Assembly: GCA_027490925.1 (NCBI GenBank) | Contig: JAIXXF010000012.1 | Coordinates: forward strand, 29,676-93,675 | Reading direction: 5' to 3' | DNA from: Comamonadaceae bacterium | GTDB lineage: Bacteria > Pseudomonadota > Gammaproteobacteria > Burkholderiales > Burkholderiaceae_C | DNA length: 64,000 nucleotides | Shown: piece by piece, positions 58,147 to 64,000 of the stretch | How the letters are laid out: every line of letters begins with the position of its first letter | Position numbering within the stretch: position 1 is the stretch's first letter | Program-made: the position numbers and the translations under genes | The notes under the pieces: model-generated | Seen by the model: only the letters and a program-made list of their open reading frames with translations | Databases searched by the model: none | Told to the model about the DNA's origin: nothing

Positions 58147-58953
58147 ATGCAACGCACCAAATTATCGACGCTACGGTTGTTCGGATTGTTAGGCCTGACA
58201 GCATGGCTGGCGGCCTGTTCGAGCACCACCGTTGATAAGTACGCCAACGCGAGTCCCAACCAGCTCTACGCCGACGCTCGCGATGAAGCGGCTGCAGGGG
58301 CTTACGACAAAGCTGTTCCTTTGTTTGAAAAGCTGGAAGGGCGCGCTGCGGGCACCCCGCTGGCTCAACAGGCCCAGCTCGAGAAAGCCTTTGCCCAATA
58401 CAAATCAGGAGAGCCGGCGCAAGCCCAGGCCACTCTGGATCGGTTCATCCGCCTTCACCCGGCCAGCCCCGCCCTCGACTACGCGCTGTACCTCAAGGGC
58501 CTGATCAACTTCAACGACAACCTCGGGATTTTCGGCGGGCTGACCCGCCAGGACCTCTCTGAGCGTGACCAGAAGGCAGCCAAGGAATCGTTTGAGTCAT
58601 TCAAAGAACTGACCGGCCGGTTTCCTGACTCTCGTTATACGCCCGATGCGCGGCAGCGAATGACTTACATCGTCAATTCACTCGCCCAGTACGAAGTGCA
58701 CGTGGCGCGGTACTACTTCAACCGAGGCGCTTACGTGGCTGCAATCAACCGGGCTCAAATGGCGATTGCCGATTACCGAGACGTGCCCGCTTTGGAGGAG
58801 GCGACCTACCTTTTGGTACGCTCTTACGATGCGCTCGGCATGATCGACCTGCGCGACGACGCCCGCCGGATCTTGGCCCAAAGCTACCCCAAAAGTGCCT
58901 TCTTAAACGAGGGTGTCAAGCAGACCAAGAGCCCTTGGTGGAAGCCTTTCTGA
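58147..58953 (+). CDS. bamD: Outer membrane protein assembly factor BamD
   Basis: A 268-residue lipoprotein with signal peptide and lipobox LAAC near residue 25. Five TPR-type helical pairs follow (LYADARDEAAAGAYDKAVPL, AFAQYKSGEPAQAQATLDR, LKGLINFNDN), with the family feature of SRYTPDARQRMTYIVNSLAQYE. BamD is essential in the BAM complex. Convergent with dinG, the two reading frames overlapping by 38 bp. Confidence 0.95.
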   Translation: MQRTKLSTLRLFGLLGLTAWLAACSSTTVDKYANASPNQLYADARDEAAAGAYDKAVPLFEKLEGRAAGTPLAQQAQLEKAFAQYKSGEPAQAQATLDRFIRLHPASPALDYALYLKGLINFNDNLGIFGGLTRQDLSERDQKAAKESFESFKELTGRFPDSRYTPDARQRMTYIVNSLAQYEVHVARYYFNRGAYVAAINRAQMAIADYRDVPALEEATYLLVRSYDALGMIDLRDDARRILAQSYPKSAFLNEGVKQTKSPWWKPF

Positions 58954-60943
58954 GGTCGTCCAACACCGCTTCAAACTCCGCGGCACTCGCCAGTCGGCGC
59001 ATCGGGGGCAACGACGCGAGCAGGCGGCGGCCGTACCCCATGGTGACCAACCTCGGGTCACACACCACCAACACCCCGACGTCTTCCACGGTTCGAATCA
59101 ATCGGCCGGCGCCTTGCTTGAGCGTCACCGAGGCTTCAGGCACGAAGTAATCGTTAAAAGGGCTTCTACCCTCCAATTCAAGCCGCTGAGTGCGTGCCTC
59201 CACCAAGGGGTCGCTCGGCGGGGGAAACGGCAGTTTGTCGATCACGACCATCTGCAAGGCATCACCCGGGATATCCACCCCCTCCCAAAAAGACATCGAA
59301 GCCACCAGCACGCCCCCGCTGGACGCCGCACTGTCGCAAAAGCGATTGATCAGCGTGCGCTTGGGCATTTCTCCTTGTACCAAGACATCGGGATCGCCGC
59401 TGGCGACGAAATCCTCCCTCAGTGCGTCGCCAATTTGCCGCAGGCCACGCAAGGTGGTGGTGAGCACCAAGGTACGCCCACCCAATCGCCGCGCCGCCGC
59501 CGCCACCAAGAGTGTGACTTGCGCTAGGTGGCCGGCCTCGTTCGGCTTCAGAAACGTTCCTGGCACATACACCGCGGCCTGGGTGGCGTAGTCAAACGGG
59601 CTCTCGAACCGCATGGTTCGCGCGTGGCCCAGTCCACAGGGCTCGGTGAACCAACTCAGGGCGGCATCGTCGCCCAGGGTCGCAGAGGTGAACACCCAGG
59701 CGCGAGGTCCAGCCGCTGCGGTGTTCTCCGGCACGGACACCTCCGACGTTGGCACAGGCCAGTGGCCTCTCACCGACCCAGCGATGTCCAGTGGCGACTC
59801 CGTCAATCGCAAGGACGTGCCCCACTCCACCCACCGGACGCAACCGGTGGCGCACGGGGCTCGGAAGCGCTGGAGTGAGCCCATCAGCTGGCCTACCCGT
59901 TCCGACAAACGGACAAAGTCGGGACCCAGCTCGCTGACGGTGTCCAGCGCTTTTTCGGCCAGCACCGCAGCGTCTGCCAGGCTGTCCAGGGAGGCATGCC
60001 ACAGGGCTGGCGACACACCCTCAGGGGCTTCCTGGGTCCAACGCCCGCGGCCCAACGCCTGACGCCCGCCTGCCAAACGCAAATTCCGCGCAGCGCGGTC
60101 CAGGCCGCCGGCAACCAATGTCCAGTCAACCAAGCCTCGGGCCTGCTGCAGGCCGGTGGCGAGCAAATCGCGGCTCAAATCGACCAGCTGAGAGGTGGAC
60201 AAATGGTGACCCAAAAACTGCACACCGATCTCATTGAGTTGATGCGCTTCGTCGAACACGGCCACATGAACGCTGGGCAGCAGTTCTGCGACACCCGACT
60301 CCCGTACCGCCAGGTCGGCAAAAAACAGATGGTGGTTCACCACCACCAGATCGGCCGCCATGGCCTCTCTGCGGGCCTGCATCACGTAGCAGCCACGGTG
60401 GTCTGGGCACCGAGTCCCCAGGCAGTTCTCTCGGGTAGAGGTGATCATTGGAACAACCGGTGACCGCTCATCCAAATCGGTCATTTCTGCCAGGTCCCCT
60501 GTGGGGGTGAGCTGCGCCCAGCGAACGACCCTCGCCAGCATGTGGGCCGTGCGAGCGTCAGACAGGTCACCCGCCGCTTGAGCGCTGTGCAGGCGGTGGG
60601 TGCAAAGGTAGCTGCTTCTGCCTTTGAGCAGAGCCAACCGCAGCGGCACGCCCAAAGCACGGATCAGCCCCGGCAGGTCTCGGCTGTACAGCTGGTCCTG
60701 CAAGGTCTTGGTGGCAGTGGACACCAAGACCGTCAAGCCACTCAGCAGGGCGGGGACCAAATACGCATAGGTTTTGCCAACGCCAGTTCCGGCTTCGGCC
60801 ACCAAGACGCCACCCTGGTCGATCGTTTCGGCCACTGCAAGGGCCATGTCGGTCTGCCCTTGCCTGGGCTGAAAACCTGGGTTGTGGCGCGCCAATGCAC
60901 CGTGCTGGCCAAACACTTCCACCACCTGCTGCCGGAGGTCCAT
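58916..60943 (-). CDS. DinG/YoaA-family ATP-dependent DNA helicase
   Basis: A 675-residue superfamily 2 iron-sulfur helicase, started at ATG 60943. Walker A is AEAGTGVGKTYAYLVP, the DEAH box is FDEAHQLNE, and motif VI is QGAGRLIRT. The Fe-S Cys cluster is LCTHR, NCLGTRCPDHRGCYV (four Cys). DinG/YoaA proteins unwind DNA forks and resolve R-loops. It is preceded by a small YdcH-like gene and overlaps the end of bamD on the opposite strand. Confidence 0.94.
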   Translation of the reverse strand: MDLRQQVVEVFGQHGALARHNPGFQPRQGQTDMALAVAETIDQGGVLVAEAGTGVGKTYAYLVPALLSGLTVLVSTATKTLQDQLYSRDLPGLIRALGVPLRLALLKGRSSYLCTHRLHSAQAAGDLSDARTAHMLARVVRWAQLTPTGDLAEMTDLDERSPVVPMITSTRENCLGTRCPDHRGCYVMQARREAMAADLVVVNHHLFFADLAVRESGVAELLPSVHVAVFDEAHQLNEIGVQFLGHHLSTSQLVDLSRDLLATGLQQARGLVDWTLVAGGLDRAARNLRLAGGRQALGRGRWTQEAPEGVSPALWHASLDSLADAAVLAEKALDTVSELGPDFVRLSERVGQLMGSLQRFRAPCATGCVRWVEWGTSLRLTESPLDIAGSVRGHWPVPTSEVSVPENTAAAGPRAWVFTSATLGDDAALSWFTEPCGLGHARTMRFESPFDYATQAAVYVPGTFLKPNEAGHLAQVTLLVAAAARRLGGRTLVLTTTLRGLRQIGDALREDFVASGDPDVLVQGEMPKRTLINRFCDSAASSGGVLVASMSFWEGVDIPGDALQMVVIDKLPFPPPSDPLVEARTQRLELEGRSPFNDYFVPEASVTLKQGAGRLIRTVEDVGVLVVCDPRLVTMGYGRRLLASLPPMRRLASAAEFEAVLDDLRKASTKGSWSA

Positions 60944-60951
60944 GCACAAAC

Positions 60952-61170
60952 TCAGGCGGGCTCAGGCGGCAGCAAACTGCGCTCGATGCGCAGCATCTCA
61001 TCGCGCAGTTGAAGCCGACGTTTTTTCAGGCGTCTCAAAGCCAGCTCGTCGTGCGGCTGGAGGGGCGCCGCGAGGTCGATCAGTGCATTGAGGTCGGCGT
61101 GCGCCATGCGCAGCTCAATCAAGTGGCGCTCGAGAGAATGCAGATTGCCCGCGACAGTGTTCGATGACAT
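60952..61170 (-). CDS. YdcH-family (DUF465) small protein
   Basis: A 72-residue basic helical protein. HLIELRMAHADLNALIDLA and LRRLKKRRLQLRDEMLRIER are the two helices of the DUF465/YdcH hairpin. ATG 61170 overlaps the upstream stop (TGATG). Function of the family is unknown; it is widespread next to unrelated genes. Confidence 0.88.
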   Translation of the reverse strand: MSSNTVAGNLHSLERHLIELRMAHADLNALIDLAAPLQPHDELALRRLKKRRLQLRDEMLRIERSLLPPEPA

Positions 61171-61796
61171 CAAGGTGTTGGCAACGGTGCTGCCGGCGGC
61201 TTGCTTTCTGCGGCTCGCTTGCGTGCCAGGGCGTCTTTGTGTTGTTGCGCCTCCAGTTGCTTGGCGGCGAATCGCTTCAGTGCTTCTTCCTTCTCAGCGT
61301 CGGTCCGACGGGGCTTGCGTGTGGCGTCTGGCCCGGCCGGGTTTGTTACAGGCGCAACAGCAGCCTCTTCTGGCGGGTTGCCTTGAGATTGGATCCGTGC
61401 GGACCTGACGTCGCCCTCGGGGAGTGCACGGTCTTGCCGGTTGCGCTCTCGGCGATCGGCTTGGGCTTGAGATTTGGCTTGGATCGCTTTCAACCGCTCA
61501 GCACTGCTTTGACGACGTTGGGTCTCGTTCAACACCATTTCTTCACGAGACAGGACACCCAAGGCTTGGCGCTGCACACGCCGGGCCGTTTCCAGGCAGT
61601 CGTTCACAGCGAACTTTGCATAGCACGCTGCCTCTTGCACATGGAATCGGCGGTTAACCTCTGCGCGGGATTGCGCAATCCTGTGCCGGTCTGCGCTGTC
61701 GCTCTGGACGACTTGGTTCACCCCGGTACCGCCCAGCGCTTCTGCGGCAACCGCGCCACACCACCACCAGACACACAAGGCCAGCAATCGTCTCAT
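61170..61796 (-). CDS. Periplasmic coiled-coil protein of unknown function
   Basis: A 208-residue protein from ATG 61796, which overlaps the zapE stop as ATGA. It has a signal peptide (RRLLALCVWWWCGAVAAEA). The mature part is a long charged helix rich in Arg, Gln, Glu and Ala (AEKEEALKRFAAKQLEAQQHKDALARKR) with a Cys-containing start (VQEAACYAKFAVNDCLE). The pattern recurs in Comamonadaceae as an uncharacterised periplasmic protein. No specific function can be given. Confidence 0.75.
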   Translation of the reverse strand: MRRLLALCVWWWCGAVAAEALGGTGVNQVVQSDSADRHRIAQSRAEVNRRFHVQEAACYAKFAVNDCLETARRVQRQALGVLSREEMVLNETQRRQSSAERLKAIQAKSQAQADRRERNRQDRALPEGDVRSARIQSQGNPPEEAAVAPVTNPAGPDATRKPRRTDAEKEEALKRFAAKQLEAQQHKDALARKRAAESKPPAAPLPTP

Positions 61797-62890
61797 GTGA
61801 GTCCCGTGTCCACCATGCGGCGCTCCAGCGCCAAGAACTCGGCCGACTGCATCTCGTTCAAGCGGGAAACCGTTCGGGGGAACTCGTGGGACAAAGGTCC
61901 CTCGGTGTACAACTGCTCGGGGGCGACTTCCGCCGACAGGATCAGTTTGACCCGACGGTCGTACAACACGTCCACCAACCAAGTGAACCTGCGGGCTTCA
62001 GACGCCATCCGCATCGGCATGTGAGGCACGTTGCTCAACAAAACGGTGTGAAACTGCGTGGCAATTTCAAGGTAATCGTTTTGCGAACGGGGCCCGCCAC
62101 ACAAATCCTTGAAGTCAAACCAGACCACGCCGCCGGCCATGCGGCGCGCGCGGATCTCACGGGCCTCAATGTTGAGCACTGGCCGCTCGTCCGGCGCCTC
62201 GGCCAGTCGAGTGAACGCCTCGAACATCTCCTCGTCGGCCTCTGTGCCCAGCGGGGAGTGGTACAGCTTGACCTGCTCCAGGGTTCGCCGACGGTAATCG
62301 GTACCGTTGTCCACGTTGATGACCGCCAGATTGGCATTCAGAAGCTGGATGGCTGGCAAGATGCGGTCGCGGTGCAAACCGTTGGGGTAGAGGTGATCGG
62401 GTTTGAAATTGGAGGTGGTCACAAAACCCACACCGTTGTCGAACAAGGCCACCAACAATCGGTGCAAGATCATGGCATCAGTGATGTCCGCGACGTGGAA
62501 CTCGTCGAAGCACAGCAGCCTGTATCTCTTGGCGATCCGCTTGCCCAACTCATCCAGCGGGTTCACCGTGCCCTGCAGGTCGTGCAATTCGCGATGCACT
62601 TCACGCATGAACTCGTGAAAGTGCAACCGGGTTTTTCGCTGCAATGGCACGGCGCCGTAGAAGCACTCCATCAGGAAGCTCTTGCCCCGCCCAACACCGC
62701 CATGCATGTAAACGCCCCGGGGAATGACCGGACGATGGATGAGTTTCTTGAAGGCGTTGGACCGTTTTTCTTTGAAACGGGCCCATTCGTTCGCGCACCG
62801 CTCCAACTCAGACACAGCCCGCAGTTGGGCCGGGTCGCTCTGAAACCCGCGTGCTGCGAGTTCAGCGTCATAGGCCGCACGAACCGTCAT
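61793..62890 (-). CDS. zapE: Cell-division ATPase ZapE (AFG1-like)
   Basis: A 365-residue AFG1-type ATPase. Walker A is MHGGVGRGKSFLMECFY, Walker B LLCFDEFHVADITDAM, and sensor LFDNGVGFVTTSN is followed by the family landmark PDHLYPNGLHRDRILPAI. ZapE acts at the Z-ring in E. coli under stress. It lies 8 bp downstream of the dihydrolipoamide dehydrogenase gene, an order common in Burkholderiales. Confidence 0.95.
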   Translation of the reverse strand: MTVRAAYDAELAARGFQSDPAQLRAVSELERCANEWARFKEKRSNAFKKLIHRPVIPRGVYMHGGVGRGKSFLMECFYGAVPLQRKTRLHFHEFMREVHRELHDLQGTVNPLDELGKRIAKRYRLLCFDEFHVADITDAMILHRLLVALFDNGVGFVTTSNFKPDHLYPNGLHRDRILPAIQLLNANLAVINVDNGTDYRRRTLEQVKLYHSPLGTEADEEMFEAFTRLAEAPDERPVLNIEAREIRARRMAGGVVWFDFKDLCGGPRSQNDYLEIATQFHTVLLSNVPHMPMRMASEARRFTWLVDVLYDRRVKLILSAEVAPEQLYTEGPLSHEFPRTVSRLNEMQSAEFLALERRMVDTGLT

Positions 62891-62898
62891 GCAGCGCG

Positions 62899-64000
62899 TC
62901 AGAAGTTCAGGGTGCGCTTGTCCACCGCCAGAGCGGCTTCTTTGGTCGCTTCACTGAGCGACGGGTGGGCGTGGCAAATTCGAGCGATGTCCTCGCTACT
63001 GGCGCGGAACTCCATGGCCACCACCGCTTCGGCGATCAGCTCGCTCGCTTGCGGCCCTACGATGTGCACCCCCAAAATCTCGTCGGTGGTGGCATCGGCC
63101 AGCATCTTCACCATGCCCGTCGTGTCACCCAGCGCCCGTGCACGCCCGTTGGCAAGGAAAGGGAAGCTCCCAGACCGATACTTAACGCCGGCGGCCTTGA
63201 GCTGCTGCTCTGTCTGGCCGACCCAAGCGATCTCTGGGCTGGTGTAGATCACCCACGGAATGGTGTTGAAGTTCACATGGCCGTGTTGGCCAGAGATGCG
63301 CTCGGCCACTGCCACGCCCTCTTCCTCTGCCTTGTGCGCCAGCATGGGGCCACGCACCACGTCCCCGACAGCCCAGACATTGGGCAGGTTGGTCTGACAG
63401 GCGTCGTTCACGACGATGGCCCCGCGTTCGTCGAGTTGCAGACCGACCGCCTCAGCGCCCAGGCCAATGGTGTTGGGCACGCGGCCAATCGAGACAATGA
63501 GCTTGTCCACGTCCAACACCATCGACTCTCCTTTGGCGCTGGTGTAGGCGACCGCCACGCCCTTCTTGCCGACTTTGATGTCGCCAACCTTCACCCCGAG
63601 CTCGATCTTCAGGCCTTGTTTGGTGAATGCTTTGTGCGCCTCTTTGGCGATCTGCTCATCCACTGCCCCCAGAAAGGTGGGGGATCCTTCGAGAATGGTC
63701 ACCTCGGCCCCGAGCCGACGCCATACTGACCCCATTTCCAAACCGATCACGCCAGAACCGATCAGGCCCAATTTTTTCGGGACTCCCGCCAAACGCAGCG
63801 CGCCATCGTTGGACAGCACCGTTTCCTCGTCAAACGGCACACCGGGCAACGCCCGAGCGTTGGAACCTGTGGCCACCACAATGTGCTTGCCGGTGATGAC
63901 CTCTTCGGTCTCGCCGGTCACGCGGATCTCGTAGCCGCCGTCCACCGCTTTGCCGAACGAGCCGCGGCCATGGAAAAACGCCACCTTGTTCTTCTTGAAC
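62899..64000 (-). CDS. lpdA: Dihydrolipoamide dehydrogenase (N-terminus outside window)
   Basis: The gene leaves the window at its 5' end, and the frame is open to base 64000 (residues KKNKVAFFHGRG before the first visible Met). About 366 residues of the FAD/NAD disulfide reductase are seen. The NAD-binding motif is GLIGSGVIGLEMGSVWRRLGAE. The FAD-side motif is VWAVGDVVRGPMLAHKAEEEG. The dimerisation domain ends in HAHPSLSEATKEAALAVDKR. The redox-active Cys pair must lie upstream of the window. It is probably the E3 of the 2-oxoglutarate dehydrogenase complex, given the zapE neighbour. Confidence 0.95.
   Translation of the reverse strand, partial: FKKNKVAFFHGRGSFGKAVDGGYEIRVTGETEEVITGKHIVVATGSNARALPGVPFDEETVLSNDGALRLAGVPKKLGLIGSGVIGLEMGSVWRRLGAEVTILEGSPTFLGAVDEQIAKEAHKAFTKQGLKIELGVKVGDIKVGKKGVAVAYTSAKGESMVLDVDKLIVSIGRVPNTIGLGAEAVGLQLDERGAIVVNDACQTNLPNVWAVGDVVRGPMLAHKAEEEGVAVAERISGQHGHVNFNTIPWVIYTSPEIAWVGQTEQQLKAAGVKYRSGSFPFLANGRARALGDTTGMVKMLADATTDEILGVHIVGPQASELIAEAVVAMEFRASSEDIARICHAHPSLSEATKEAALAVDKRTLNF

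Noticed and set aside
61886..63247. A 453-residue open frame on the plus strand across zapE and lpdA
   Set aside because: It spans two well-identified genes on the other strand and shows no family pattern.

Overview
The window looks like a chromosome segment from a betaproteobacterium of the order Burkholderiales, probably family Comamonadaceae. This is inferred from gene order and product types. Supporting blocks are der-bamB-yfgM-hisS-ispG-rodZ-pilF-rlmN-ndk, hfq-hflX-hflK-hflC-yjeT-hisZ-purA, an EarP-type elongation factor P pair, a phasin (polyhydroxyalkanoate storage), and zapE next to a dihydrolipoamide dehydrogenase gene. No genus is assigned.

Layout. 1-4.6 kb: the end of a chemotaxis signalling operon (CheA, a STAS-like protein, CheY, a methyl-accepting protein), closed by a coupled patatin-like lipase. 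4.9-10 kb: an accessory stretch with a small membrane protein, a DUF900 hydrolase, a YedK-type SRAP protein, an XRE regulator and three consecutive lipoproteins. 10.2-17.2 kb: an all-minus-strand island beside a tRNA-His gene, with excisionase-like, TOPRIM primase and RecA-like ATPase genes, a TubC_N-like protein, a DUF3293 protein and a translationally coupled PcfJ-like cluster. No integrase is present and the ATPase carries an in-frame stop. 17.2-20 kb: tRNA-His, ppiD, tRNA-Val and hupB.

20-38 kb: mixed metabolism and maintenance genes. These include a tartrate/malate-type dehydrogenase, an exporter, pgsA, uvrC, earP and efp, a LOG-family protein, rmuC, a 2-hydroxyacid dehydrogenase, a NhaD-like antiporter, an orphan histidine kinase, a thioesterase, an HDAC-like deacetylase and a phasin. 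A divergent pair, patatin-like lipoprotein and iron-binding protein, is separated by a near-consensus Fur box. 38-64 kb: conserved housekeeping operons, nearly all on the minus strand and often joined by ATGA overlaps. They cover purine and histidine metabolism, the HflK/HflC protease modulators, ribosome GTPase and RNA modification, the outer-membrane assembly proteins BamB and BamD, cell shape, isoprenoid synthesis, chromosome condensation, a DinG-type helicase and ZapE. The window ends inside a dihydrolipoamide dehydrogenase gene.

Most unusual signals: (1) two genes, the island ATPase and yjeT/DUF2065, are each interrupted by a single TAG where the family has tryptophan (TGG); (2) the island lacks an integrase and has a palindrome-rich control region; (3) a Shine-Dalgarno-sequestering hairpin precedes the DUF3293 gene; (4) paired operator-like repeats flank the phasin promoter; (5) a Fur box covers the start codon of a lipase-like lipoprotein.
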